Assembly: GCA_963743875.1 (NCBI GenBank)
Contig: CAVURM010000002.1
Coordinates: 434,001 to 498,000, forward strand
DNA: 64,000 bases
From: RHKX01 sp963743875
GTDB taxonomy: Bacteria > Actinomycetota > Thermoleophilia > Solirubrobacterales > 70-9
Direction: 5' to 3'
Positions 9,281 to 18,090 of the stretch are shown piece by piece. Within the stretch, counting starts at the first letter, position 1. The number at the start of each line of letters is the position of its first letter. The translations under genes and the position numbers were made by a program. The notes under the pieces were generated by a model. That model did no database searches, was not told the DNA's origin, and saw nothing but the letters and a program-made list of their open reading frames with translations.

Positions 9281-11722
9281 ATGGAGAGAGGGAGTCAGCA
9301 GTTGAGTCGTTTCTGGTCGTTCCTTGCAGTTATTGGGACAGTTGCCGTGGCCGCGACCGCATGGGCTGCGTCAGCGAGTGCCGCAAAGGGCGATACGGCG
9401 CGCTACATCCTGCCTCCCGGCAACTTCGGCGGCCTGCCATTCACCGATAACTCGACCGATCAGCTGCCGCTCTACAGCGGGCTGACACCGCTGCGCGACG
9501 ACGTCACCGATATCGACATCGAGAACCTCTTCCTACCGGAGGACTTTCGGCCGATCGGCGAGGTCCGGGAGGAGGAGACCGGGCGGGAGGGATTGCGACT
9601 GATCTACGACTCCTACGGCATCCCGCACGTGTACGGGGACACCCGCGAGGACGTGGCCTTCGGCGCGGGGTGGACGACGGCGCGTGATCGTGGTCTCCTG
9701 CTGACGCTTGGGCGCGGCCCGTCGCGGGCGGCGGTCGCCGACGTGCCCAACCTCGATGCCTTCTCGCTCGTGACGAGCGGGCAGTCGTTCGTGCCGAGCC
9801 CCGAGGCCGAGGCTCTGGTGACGAAGCAGCGGAAGCTGCTCGTCCGCACCTACCCGAAGAAGGGCAAGCAGATCATCAGCGACGCCCAGGCCTACGCCGA
9901 CGGCATCAACGCCTACTGGGAGGCCAACGACATCGACCAGCCGCCGGCGACGGTCAACGACGTGATCGCCGTCACCGCGTTCATCGGCTCGATCTTCGGC
10001 GCCGGCGGCGGCGCCGAGGCGGCCAACTCCGATCTGCTCGCCAAGCTCGAGGACTCGCTCGGCGCCGACGAGGGCTATGACGCCTGGGACGACGTGATGC
10101 TCGAGGACGATCCCGAGGCACCGACCACGATCAAGCGGCGGTTCGACTATGGAACCTTCACCGGCGGCAAGGTCAAGGGGTCGGTCGTCGTTGACCCGGG
10201 CTCGATCGAGAGCCTCGACCCGACCGTCCCCGACACGCTGGCGGCGGCGGCTCCGGCCCGCAAGCAGGCATCGAACTTCCTGGTCGCATCGGCGGCCCGC
10301 TCGGCGACCGGCAACGCGCTGGCCGTGATGGGCCCGCAGCTCGGCTACTACTACCCCGAGATCGTCCAGCAGATCGATCTGCATGGTCCCGGCATCAAGG
10401 CTCAGGGGGCCGCGGTCCCGGGCCTGGCGATGTACATCCTGATCGGGCGAACCAACGACTACGCGTGGAGTCTCACCTCGGCCGGCCACGACGTTCGCGA
10501 CGTGTTCGCGGAGCGCCTCTGCGAGCCCGACGGTTCGACTCCGACAACCGATTCGACCCACTACGTCTACAAGGGCGAGTGCACGGCGTTCGAGCCGTTC
10601 AACGCCGGTGAGCTCAACGGCACGCCGGTGACCTACGACGTCACCGTCCACGGGTCGGTGTTCGCCACCGCCACCGTCGACGGGAAGCCGTACGCACTCT
10701 CCAGGCAGCGCTCGACGTTCGAGCGCGACGGCCTCAATCTCGCTGCGCTCCACGATATGACCGGCGGGAAGGCGGACACGCCGAAGCGGTTCTGGAAGAC
10801 CGCCAACAAGTTCGGCTTCACGTTCAACTGGGCCTACACCTCCCGCAACAAGACCGCCTATTTCTCCTCCGGCCTGCTCCCCGAGCGCGCCCGCGGGCTC
10901 GACCGGCGGCTGCCGACGCTCGGCACCGGCAAGTACGAGTGGAAGGGCTTCCTGAGTCGCAACGAGCATCCGCATGCGGTCGGCGGCCCCGAGGGTCTGT
11001 TGCTCAACTGGAACAACCAGTCTGCACCCGGCTTCATGCACGGCGACGACGAGCCCTACGGCTCAGTCCATCGGGTCGAGCTCTTCGACCAGTGGCCGCG
11101 GCTCGCGCGCATCACCGACAACGTCGGGATCATGAACCGCGCCGCGACCGAGGACGTCAGGGCGCCGGTCTGGCCGATCGTCAGCCAGGTTCTCCGCGGT
11201 GGCTCGGCGCCGAGCGCTCGCGACGAGCAGGTGGTCGCGCTGCTCGACGACTGGGTCGGCCGTGACGCCCCACGCCTCGACGCCGATCTCGACACCGTCT
11301 ACGACGAGGCCGGCCCAACGGTCATGGACCGGACCTGGAGGCCGATCGCGGAGGCCGTGATGGAGCCGCGGTTCGGCGCCCTCCTCGACGACCTCAACGA
11401 CGTTCGGAACCTCGGTGGCCTCTCCGGCGAGTCCTTCGTCGACAAGGATCTGCGCACGCTGCTGGACCGGAAGGTGCGAGGCAAGTTCAACCTCACCTAC
11501 TGCGGCGCGGGGTCGCTGGAGGATTGCCGCGCCTCGCTCTGGGCCGCGATCCACGCGGCCGCCGACGATCTGGAGGCTGACTTCGGGAGCTCGGATCCGA
11601 GCTCCTGGCGCGGGGAGGCGAGCACCACCGGTTTCGCGCCCGGGTTGCTGCCGACCAGGTTCCCGACCACGAACCGGCCGACCTTCCAGCAGGTCCTCGA
11701 GCTCCAGCACCGGTCGCGCTGA
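9281..11722 (+). CDS. Secreted penicillin acylase family protein (Ntn hydrolase, 813 aa)
   Basis: A signal peptide (FLAVIGTVAVAATAWAASA) is followed by the acylase alpha-chain region (YGIPHVYGDTREDVAFGAGW). The predicted autocatalytic cleavage point is before Ser331 in RKQASNFLV; the new N-terminal Ser is the nucleophile. The following MGPQLGYYYPE matches the MGPQ-G element of the beta chain in penicillin G acylases. Length fits the family and the frame is intact. Start ATG 9281 chosen; TTG 9302 behind GAGAGGGAG is an alternative. The substrate may be any acyl amide (beta-lactam, acyl-homoserine lactone, lipopeptide). No neighbour suggests which. Confidence 0.85.
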   Translation: MERGSQQLSRFWSFLAVIGTVAVAATAWAASASAAKGDTARYILPPGNFGGLPFTDNSTDQLPLYSGLTPLRDDVTDIDIENLFLPEDFRPIGEVREEETGREGLRLIYDSYGIPHVYGDTREDVAFGAGWTTARDRGLLLTLGRGPSRAAVADVPNLDAFSLVTSGQSFVPSPEAEALVTKQRKLLVRTYPKKGKQIISDAQAYADGINAYWEANDIDQPPATVNDVIAVTAFIGSIFGAGGGAEAANSDLLAKLEDSLGADEGYDAWDDVMLEDDPEAPTTIKRRFDYGTFTGGKVKGSVVVDPGSIESLDPTVPDTLAAAAPARKQASNFLVASAARSATGNALAVMGPQLGYYYPEIVQQIDLHGPGIKAQGAAVPGLAMYILIGRTNDYAWSLTSAGHDVRDVFAERLCEPDGSTPTTDSTHYVYKGECTAFEPFNAGELNGTPVTYDVTVHGSVFATATVDGKPYALSRQRSTFERDGLNLAALHDMTGGKADTPKRFWKTANKFGFTFNWAYTSRNKTAYFSSGLLPERARGLDRRLPTLGTGKYEWKGFLSRNEHPHAVGGPEGLLLNWNNQSAPGFMHGDDEPYGSVHRVELFDQWPRLARITDNVGIMNRAATEDVRAPVWPIVSQVLRGGSAPSARDEQVVALLDDWVGRDAPRLDADLDTVYDEAGPTVMDRTWRPIAEAVMEPRFGALLDDLNDVRNLGGLSGESFVDKDLRTLLDRKVRGKFNLTYCGAGSLEDCRASLWAAIHAAADDLEADFGSSDPSSWRGEASTTGFAPGLLPTRFPTTNRPTFQQVLELQHRSR

Positions 11723-11767
11723 GCGGCCGGCCTCGCCGCGGCGGGTGATCGCTCGCCGCGAGCGCCC

Positions 11768-13474
11768 GTGAACGAGAGGGGGCCCGGCCGGCTGGAGCGG
11801 TGGGTGCCGGGCGTGCGCGTCGTGCGCAGGTACGACAGGTCGTGGCTGCGGGCCGATCTGGTCGCCGGTGCGGTGCTCGCGGCGATCCTGGTCCCACAGG
11901 GCATGGCTTACGCCGAACTGGCCGGGCTCCCGGCGGTGACGGGTCTGTACGCGACGATTGCCTGCCTGGTGGGCTACGCGTTGTTCGGTCCCTCGCGCGT
12001 GCTGGTCCTCGGGCCCGACTCCTCGATCTCACCGCTGATCCTCGCCGCCCTAACCCCGCTCCTGGCCGGCGGCGACCCGGGGACCGCGATCGCATTGGCG
12101 GGGATGCTCGCCGTGTTCGTGGGCCTCCTCGAGATCGGGCTCGGGCTCGGCAAGCTCGGTTTCGTCGCCGACCTGTTGTCAAAGGAGGTGCAGGTCGGCT
12201 ACATGAACGGTCTCGGCATCACGATCATCGTCAGTCAGTTACCGAAGCTGTTCGGCTTCTCGATCGATGCCGACGGCTTTCTTGACGAGGTCTGGCAGTT
12301 CTTCGAGAATCTCGACCAGACCGACGCGACCACCCTGCTTCTCGGCCTCGCGGCCCTCGTCGTTCTCCTGGTGCTTCCACGGATCACGAGCCGGCTGCCG
12401 GCGATCCTCGTTGCCGTGGTCGGCGCCACGATCGTCTCCGCCGTCCTCGGACTTGCCGACGAGGGGGTGGCCACCGTCGGAGCGCTGCCTCAGGGCGTGC
12501 CGACGCCGACCATCCCATGGACGGACCTCGGCGATGTCGTCCCCCTGCTGATCGCGGCTGCCGGGATCACGCTCGTCTCCTTGGCGGACACGCTCGCCAC
12601 GGCCACTAGCTTCGCGGGCCGCCGTGGCGAAGAGGTCAAGCCCGACCAGGAGATGGTCGGCATGGGTGCGGCGAACATCGCCTCGGGACTGTTTCAGGGG
12701 TTCGCCGTATCGACGAGCGGCTCGCGAACCGCCGTGGCGGAGCAGTCAGGAGCCAAGAGTCAGGTCACCGGTCTCGTCGGGGCCGGACTGGTGGCGGTCC
12801 TCCTGTTGTTCCTGAGTTCGCTCCTCGCCGACCTCCCGCAGACCGCGCTGGCCGCGGTCGTCATCGTCGCCGCGCTGTCGCTGATGGATCTCGACGTCCT
12901 GCGCCGTTACCGGCAGGTGCGAACGAGCGCCCTGGCGATCTCCCTCGTCGCCACTACCGGCGTGATTCTGTTCGGCGTCCTCGAGGGGATCATCGTTGCC
13001 GTCGTCCTCTCGATCCTGCTGTTCTTCCGCCGGAGTTGGTGGCCCCACGGCGTCGTCCTGGGGACCGTCGACGGTCTCGAGGGGTGGCACAGCATCCGGG
13101 CGAACCCCGAAGCCCGGCAGATCCCCGGCATCGTCATCTACCGCTGGGAGGCCCCGCTGTTCTTCGCGAACGCCGGCATGTTCCGGCAGCAGATCCGCCG
13201 CCTGGTGCGGGAGCGACAGCCGGACTGGGTCGTCCTGCAGTGCGAGGCGGTCACGGATGTCGACGTGACCGCGGCCGAGATGCTCGAGAAGCTCGACCTC
13301 GAGCTGAATGCGGCCGGCATCCATATGGCGTTCGCCGAAATGCGCGAACGCCTACAGGACCTGACGCTCCGCTACGGACTTCTCGAGACCCTCGACCACG
13401 GCCACTTCTACCCGACGCTCGACGCCGCCATCGCTGCGATCAGGGCCGGTCGTATCCCGTCGGAGGAGGGCTAG
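11768..13474 (+). CDS. SulP/SLC26 anion transporter with STAS domain
   Basis: 568 residues. The family signature AILVPQGMAYAELAGLPAVT is in the first membrane block, followed by about ten further helices. A cytoplasmic STAS domain occupies the last 130 residues (WVVLQCEAVTDVDVTAAEML), keeping the serine/threonine-loop region. It should import sulfate or bicarbonate by proton or sodium symport; the substrate within SulP cannot be read from sequence. GTG 11768 is the chosen start. It ends directly against the stop of the convergent ureohydrolase gene with no base between. Confidence 0.85.
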   Translation: MNERGPGRLERWVPGVRVVRRYDRSWLRADLVAGAVLAAILVPQGMAYAELAGLPAVTGLYATIACLVGYALFGPSRVLVLGPDSSISPLILAALTPLLAGGDPGTAIALAGMLAVFVGLLEIGLGLGKLGFVADLLSKEVQVGYMNGLGITIIVSQLPKLFGFSIDADGFLDEVWQFFENLDQTDATTLLLGLAALVVLLVLPRITSRLPAILVAVVGATIVSAVLGLADEGVATVGALPQGVPTPTIPWTDLGDVVPLLIAAAGITLVSLADTLATATSFAGRRGEEVKPDQEMVGMGAANIASGLFQGFAVSTSGSRTAVAEQSGAKSQVTGLVGAGLVAVLLLFLSSLLADLPQTALAAVVIVAALSLMDLDVLRRYRQVRTSALAISLVATTGVILFGVLEGIIVAVVLSILLFFRRSWWPHGVVLGTVDGLEGWHSIRANPEARQIPGIVIYRWEAPLFFANAGMFRQQIRRLVRERQPDWVVLQCEAVTDVDVTAAEMLEKLDLELNAAGIHMAFAEMRERLQDLTLRYGLLETLDHGHFYPTLDAAIAAIRAGRIPSEEG

Positions 13475-14443
13475 TCAGCCCCGCTGGTCGAAGATTTCGC
13501 TGAGGAAGTGGGTGATGATCCATGTAGCCACCCGCGACGTCGCCCCCGACGGATCGCGTGCGGGGTTCAACTCGACCACGTCGAACCCGATCACACGCCC
13601 ACGTCTTGCCACCTCCACCAGAATCGCGCGCAGCTGGCGATAGTTGAGTCCCCCCGGCTCCGGGAGCGAGTGCCCTGGCGCGACCGAAGAGTCGAGGACG
13701 TCGAGGTCGATCGAAACGTAGAGAGCGTCCGCCTCCGGGACGGTCGCCCGCACCACGTCGTGGGCCCCGTGCTCAAGCACATCGAGGCTGGTCGCCCATC
13801 GACCTCCGAGCGCTCGCATCCCATCCACCTCCGCCCGGTCCACGTTGCGAACCCCCAGCGCAGAAACGGTGCCGATGAACGGCAGCTCGGCCAGCCGCCG
13901 CAGCTGGCTGGCGCCGGTGAGCCGCGAGCCACCGAGCTGGTCGAAGAAGTCGGCGTGGGCATCGATGTGAACGACATCGAACTCGCCCCAGGGCTCCATC
14001 CCACGGCCCAGCGGGTAGCTGATCGAGTGATCGCCGCCGATTGCGACCATCAGTGAGTCGCGCTCCGCGATCGCTCGCGCCGTCCCCGTTATGCGGTCGA
14101 AGTTCGCCTCCGTGTCCGAGCCCTGGATCGCGACATCGCCGACGTCCGCCATCGTGACGCCGACGAGGTAATCGCGATCGGCCTCGACGTCGTACCAGCC
14201 CTCGGCGCCCTGGTCGCCCACCCCGTCAGCCGGCCGCGGATATAGGAACTGCGCCACGGTCGCCTCGCGGGCTGCCGCCGGCCCGGCGCGTTGCCCGGTC
14301 GGGATCCCCGGTTGCGGCGTGCCGCCGTCATACGGAACACCGACGAATGCAACCTGCGCGGCGAGGCTGTGGAGATCGGGCTGGCTCGGGACTCCGAAGA
14401 ATGTCCTCGGCGCGGGATCGGTCAGCGGTGCCGTGGGAGCCAC
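13475..14443 (-). CDS. Agmatinase/arginase-family ureohydrolase
   Basis: Carries the binuclear manganese ligands of the family: GGDHSISYP, HIDAHADFFD and SIDLDVLDSSVAPG. 322 residues, intact. The segment after the second metal motif (RLTGASQLRR) differs from the HGSxFRR typical of true agmatinases, so guanidinobutyrase, proclavaminate-amidinohydrolase-like or another guanidino hydrolase are alternatives. Expected reaction: hydrolysis of a guanidinium group to urea plus an amine. Start is GTG 14443. Convergent and abutting with the SulP gene. Confidence 0.78.
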   Translation of the reverse strand: MAPTAPLTDPAPRTFFGVPSQPDLHSLAAQVAFVGVPYDGGTPQPGIPTGQRAGPAAAREATVAQFLYPRPADGVGDQGAEGWYDVEADRDYLVGVTMADVGDVAIQGSDTEANFDRITGTARAIAERDSLMVAIGGDHSISYPLGRGMEPWGEFDVVHIDAHADFFDQLGGSRLTGASQLRRLAELPFIGTVSALGVRNVDRAEVDGMRALGGRWATSLDVLEHGAHDVVRATVPEADALYVSIDLDVLDSSVAPGHSLPEPGGLNYRQLRAILVEVARRGRVIGFDVVELNPARDPSGATSRVATWIITHFLSEIFDQRG

Positions 14444-14604
14444 TGACGAAGTGTTGCGCAGGGACGGCTGGCACGCCCCGACGAATTCGTCAGCCGGCCT
14501 GCGGGCGCTCTTTGCTCACCGGCGCCAGGTTCTCGCGCACTGCCCTCGATTCAGTAGCGGCCCCGGATATGACAGGCGGCCGGCCGGAATACGGTGATAC
14601 GGCA

Positions 14605-15504
14605 ATGCTTCGCAACGCACGCCGGTGGACGACGCTGACGGCCCTGACATTGTCGGGAGCGTTGTTCGCGACGCTCGCGCCCTCCGCCGGCGCCGACATT
14701 GTCCAGGTCGAGCTGAACGCTCGGCGAGCCTTGGTGAAGGTCGCGCCGGGGGTGAAGATGTGGGCCTGGACGTTCAACGGCCAGGTGCCAGGGCCCGTGA
14801 TCAGGGTCACCGAGGGTGACACCGTGCAGGTGACCTTGCGCAACTCCGACGGAGGCAAACATCATCACGGCGGCATCGGGCACTCGGTCGACTTCCACGC
14901 GGCGCGTATCGCCCCCAGCACGGCGTTCACCGACGTCGCGCCGGGCGAGGAGAAGACCTTCTCGTTCATCGCGTCAAGCCCGGGCGTGTTCATGTACCAC
15001 TGCGGCACCGCGCCAGTGCTCGAGCACGTCGGCATGGGGATGTACGGGTCGATCATCGTCGACCCGGCTGAGGGACGCCCGCCTGCGCACGAGATCGCCC
15101 TCGTGCAGAGCGAGTTCTACGGCAAGGTCCGCAAGGGTCGCTTGCACTCCTCATACCAGGCGATGCAGCGCGACGACCCTCGTTACGTCGCTTTCAACGG
15201 GCTCGCGCAGCGGTACTTCAACAAGCCGATCGAGGTGGCGGTGGGCGAGACGGTGCGGATCTATCTGGTCGACGCCGGACCCACGCTCGACAGCGACTTC
15301 CACGTGATCGGGAACATCTTCGACATGGTGCAGATCGACGGTAATCCCGACAATCAACTTTATGGGGTCTCCACCCAGTTGGTGCCGTCCGGAGGCGGGG
15401 CCATGTTCGAGCTGAGCTTCCCGGAGGCCGGCACCTACCCCTTCGTCACCCACGCACTGCGGTGGGCGGACGCCGGCGCGGTGGGGAAGTTCAGCGCCGA
15501 GTAG
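14605..15504 (+). CDS. Secreted two-domain multicopper oxidase (nitrite-reductase-like fold)
   Basis: Signal peptide (residues about 12-30), then two cupredoxin domains. Domain 1 has GHSVDFHAA (type 2 copper and active-site Asp region), FMYHCGTAP and HVGMGM (type 1 copper His, Cys, His, Met). Domain 2 has SDFHVIGNIFD and THALRWADAGAVGKF. This layout matches copper nitrite reductases and related two-domain oxidases. The His-rich KHHHGGIGH loop before the type 2 site is unusual. No other denitrification gene is in the window, so nitrite reductase is possible but unproven. ATG 14605 follows TACGGT by nine bases. Confidence 0.75.
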   Translation: MLRNARRWTTLTALTLSGALFATLAPSAGADIVQVELNARRALVKVAPGVKMWAWTFNGQVPGPVIRVTEGDTVQVTLRNSDGGKHHHGGIGHSVDFHAARIAPSTAFTDVAPGEEKTFSFIASSPGVFMYHCGTAPVLEHVGMGMYGSIIVDPAEGRPPAHEIALVQSEFYGKVRKGRLHSSYQAMQRDDPRYVAFNGLAQRYFNKPIEVAVGETVRIYLVDAGPTLDSDFHVIGNIFDMVQIDGNPDNQLYGVSTQLVPSGGGAMFELSFPEAGTYPFVTHALRWADAGAVGKFSAE

Positions 15505-15543
15505 CGGGAAGCGCGACCCGGCCGCGCGGGCGCACGTCCAGGC

Positions 15544-16956
15544 TCAGCGGGCCGGCCGCTTCAACCGCAATAGCGCCTCGACTTCGCGTTCGAAACCCGA
15601 GACGACCGCTTCGGGATCCGGGACCAGGCCCGAGTCCACCATCAGCCCGACGGTGATCTGCCCGGCGTAGCTGAAGATCGAGACGGTCATCGAGACGCCG
15701 CCCGAGGCCGGGGCCCAGACGAGTACGCCGGCCACCTGGGTGCCGGCCAGAAAGACCGGTTGGCGGGGCCCAGGCACGTTCGTGATCACCGCGCTTCCCT
15801 TGGTGGAGAAGAGGTCGACCAGGCGCTGTTCGACGCCCAGGGGGGTCCTGCCCATCGCATCGAGCACGCCGTAGGAGACCGCCCCCTCCGGTGAGTGCTT
15901 GATCTCCTCCATCCGCTCGTGCACGACCCGTAGGCGTCGGCGTCGGTCGCCGATCCCCACCGGCAGCTGCAGGAACACGAGGCCGAACCGGTTGCCGAGC
16001 TCCGCTGGAAGTGGTTCGTCGAGCGGCCTCAGGTTGAATGGGATGAAGGCGGTCAGCTCGTCGACGAGGCCGTCGCGGGCCCGGAGGTAGCGACGCAGCG
16101 CCCCGGCCATGGCGGTGAGGAGGATGTCGTTGATCGTCGTCGCGGTGGCGTGACCCATTGACTTGACGTCATCGACTGGGATCGGAGCCGACCAGGCGAC
16201 GCTCTTGGCGACGCCCATCTCACCCTTGAGCGGGGTCTGCGGATCGGCTCCCTGCAGCAGCACCTTCGCCAGTGCGTCTGCGTCCTCGCGGGCCGTCGTC
16301 GCGAGATCGAGCATGTGCGCAGGATGCCTGGCCACCTCGACCGACTCGTGAGCCATCGCCCCGGCCGCCCCCAGGGCCGCCGAGAGCCCGCCTCTCGCAG
16401 GAGCGACCAGAGCCTGCAGGGGGTTTCGCCCGGAAGCGGCCTCGGCCTCGGGCGCCGGGCCTTCGGGCGCCGCCGGCTCCGCATCCTGCGAATCGTCGGT
16501 CAGCGAGAGGAGAACGCGCGCCAGGGCGATTCCGTCGGCGATGCAATGGTGGATCCGCGCGATCATCGCGGCCCCATCGCCGAAACCGTCGACGAAGTGG
16601 AAGGCCCAGAGGGGTCTTGCCGGGTCTAGCGGCGTGGCCGCGATCTCGGCCACGAGGGCCCGCAGCGCGGCCCGATCGCCCGGCGGAGGCAGGGCGACGC
16701 GACGAAGGTGAAGGTCGAGGTCGAAGCGTCGGTCGTCCTCCCAGTGCGGCCCCGACAGCGGCGCTCGCCCCTCGACGACCCGCTGGCGGAAGCGGGGAAA
16801 CCGCTCGACCATGCGCGCGTTCACGACCTCGCGAACCCGATCCCAGTCAGGTGGCCGCTCGAACCAGAGGACCCCGGTGATCACCATCAGGTTGGTCGGC
16901 TGGTCCATGTGCAGCCAAGCGGCATCCGCCTTCGGCATTGGATGGGCTGAGGTCAC
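15544..16956 (-). CDS. Wax ester synthase/diacylglycerol acyltransferase (WS/DGAT)
   Basis: 470 residues with the catalytic HHxxxDG motif as IHHCIADG at about residue 140, the opening PMPKADAAWLHMDQPTNLMV and the C-terminal NVPGPRQPVFLAG typical of actinobacterial bifunctional wax ester/triacylglycerol synthases. It transfers acyl groups from acyl-CoA to fatty alcohols or diacylglycerol for storage lipid. GTG 16956 lies six bases after TATGTT on this strand, so it is likely leaderless. It is divergent from the alpha/beta hydrolase. Confidence 0.88.
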   Translation of the reverse strand: MTSAHPMPKADAAWLHMDQPTNLMVITGVLWFERPPDWDRVREVVNARMVERFPRFRQRVVEGRAPLSGPHWEDDRRFDLDLHLRRVALPPPGDRAALRALVAEIAATPLDPARPLWAFHFVDGFGDGAAMIARIHHCIADGIALARVLLSLTDDSQDAEPAAPEGPAPEAEAASGRNPLQALVAPARGGLSAALGAAGAMAHESVEVARHPAHMLDLATTAREDADALAKVLLQGADPQTPLKGEMGVAKSVAWSAPIPVDDVKSMGHATATTINDILLTAMAGALRRYLRARDGLVDELTAFIPFNLRPLDEPLPAELGNRFGLVFLQLPVGIGDRRRRLRVVHERMEEIKHSPEGAVSYGVLDAMGRTPLGVEQRLVDLFSTKGSAVITNVPGPRQPVFLAGTQVAGVLVWAPASGGVSMTVSIFSYAGQITVGLMVDSGLVPDPEAVVSGFEREVEALLRLKRPAR

Positions 16957-16962
16957 GGATCA

Positions 16963-16968
16963 AACATA
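16963..16968 (-). promoter_or_regulatory. -10 element for a leaderless start
   Basis: TATGTT on the minus strand, six bases before GTG 16956. Confidence 0.45.
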
Positions 16969-17064
16969 TGAGCCGAGCGCGGAGAGGACAGCAGTAGTTC
17001 CCCCTGATGTGAACCGGCATTCCCCCCTGCATCCTTATCGGAGAACGACCTTCGGGGGCGGCTC

Positions 17065-17970
17065 ATGATTGCGATGAAAACCAAGGATGTGATGCTTCAC
17101 GGGCGACCGGTGAGCTATCTCGAGGCCGGCACCGGACCGGTCCTGCTGCTGATTCACGGCATGGCGGGAACCTTCGAGAACTGGCGGTCGGTGATCGAGC
17201 CGCTCGCTCGCCACCACACCGTCATCGCACCGGACCTGCCCGGCCACGGGGGGTCCGCTCCCGGAGGGGGCGATTACTCCCTGGGATCGCTGGCCGCCGG
17301 CCTGCGCGACCTGCTGGTCACCCTCGGCCACAAGCGTGCGACCCTCGTCGGGCACTCGCTCGGCGGCGGGATCGCGATGCAATTCTCCTACCAGTTCCCC
17401 GAGGTGACTGAGCGGTTGGTCCTCGTTTCGAGTGGCGGGTTGGGGCCCGAGGTCAGCCCGATCCTTCGCGCCGCGGCCCTCCCGGGCGCCGATCTCTTCA
17501 TCGCCACGACCGCAGGCGCGGGGCAACGGGTCGGGGGCGCGATCGGCCGCGGCCTCGGGGCGATAGGCCTGCGTCCGAATTCGGACGTTTCCGAGGTGGC
17601 GCGGGGCTATACGTCGCTCGCCGATCCGGACCGCCGAGCCGCCTTCCTGGCCACGCTCCGGTCGGTCATCGGCACGGGCGGCCAGCGCGTCCACGCCGGC
17701 GATCGGCTCTATCTTGCGGAGGGCATGCCCGTCCTGATCGTCTGGGGAGCTCGCGATCCGATCATTCCCGCCAGCCACGGCGAGGCGGCCCATGAGGTCA
17801 TCCCCGGGAGCCGGCTCGAGATCTTCGACGGTGTCGGTCATCTCCCGCAGCTCGAGGACCCGGTTCGATTCGTAACCGTCCTCGAGCGGTTCCTCGAGGA
17901 GACGGAGCCCGCCCGGTTCGACGTCGAGGAGTGGAGTGCGCGGTTCCAGGCGACCGCGAAGAGCGCGTAG
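17065..17970 (+). CDS. Alpha/beta hydrolase (esterase/epoxide-hydrolase-like)
   Basis: 301 residues. Complete triad in fold order: nucleophile Ser in GHSLGGG, Asp in WGARDPI, His in GVGHLPQLE, plus the oxyanion segment LLIHGMAGTFENW. Similar to lipases and C-C hydrolases of the abhydrolase_1 family. It sits opposite a wax ester synthase with a 108-bp shared promoter region, which suggests but does not prove a lipid ester substrate. Intact. Confidence 0.82.
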   Translation: MIAMKTKDVMLHGRPVSYLEAGTGPVLLLIHGMAGTFENWRSVIEPLARHHTVIAPDLPGHGGSAPGGGDYSLGSLAAGLRDLLVTLGHKRATLVGHSLGGGIAMQFSYQFPEVTERLVLVSSGGLGPEVSPILRAAALPGADLFIATTAGAGQRVGGAIGRGLGAIGLRPNSDVSEVARGYTSLADPDRRAAFLATLRSVIGTGGQRVHAGDRLYLAEGMPVLIVWGARDPIIPASHGEAAHEVIPGSRLEIFDGVGHLPQLEDPVRFVTVLERFLEETEPARFDVEEWSARFQATAKSA

Positions 17971-17993
17971 ACGGCTCCGGCGGCCGCGGCAGG

Positions 17994-18019
17994 CCTGGCA
18001 GTAGGCAGACCTGGCAGTA
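17994..18019 (+). repeat. Direct repeat CCTGGCAGTA x2
   Basis: Copies at 17994-18003 and 18010-18019, 16 bp apart. The second copy runs into the TAACCT -10 element, so it is a candidate activator site. Confidence 0.35.
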
Positions 18020-18023
18020 ACCT
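18018..18023 (+). promoter_or_regulatory. -10 element for a leaderless mini-ORF
   Basis: TAACCT, six bases before GTG 18030. It is identical to the -10 of the gene at 1436. Confidence 0.4.
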
Positions 18024-18029
18024 GTTCGG

Positions 18030-18080
18030 GTGAGCGGCTTTCCGGTCAAGCGCGGGGATCTGCGCAAGTGTCGCTCCTGA
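18030..18080 (+). CDS. Possible leaderless 16-codon leader ORF
   Basis: GTG 18030 opens MSGFPVKRGDLRKCRS and stops at TGA 18078-18080, ten bases before the dehydrogenase start. Only the promoter geometry supports it. It could be a regulatory leader for the glycan operon or chance. Confidence 0.3.
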   Translation: MSGFPVKRGDLRKCRS

Positions 18081-18090
18081 GTCAGGATCC

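Noticed and set aside
9533..11041. 502-codon ORF on the minus strand
   Set aside because: Antisense to the acylase gene, whose motifs and signal peptide are clear; no domain in the antisense product.
14605..15504. Firm nirK assignment
   Set aside because: Fold and copper ligands fit, but the His-rich loop and lack of denitrification neighbours leave other two-domain multicopper oxidases equally possible.
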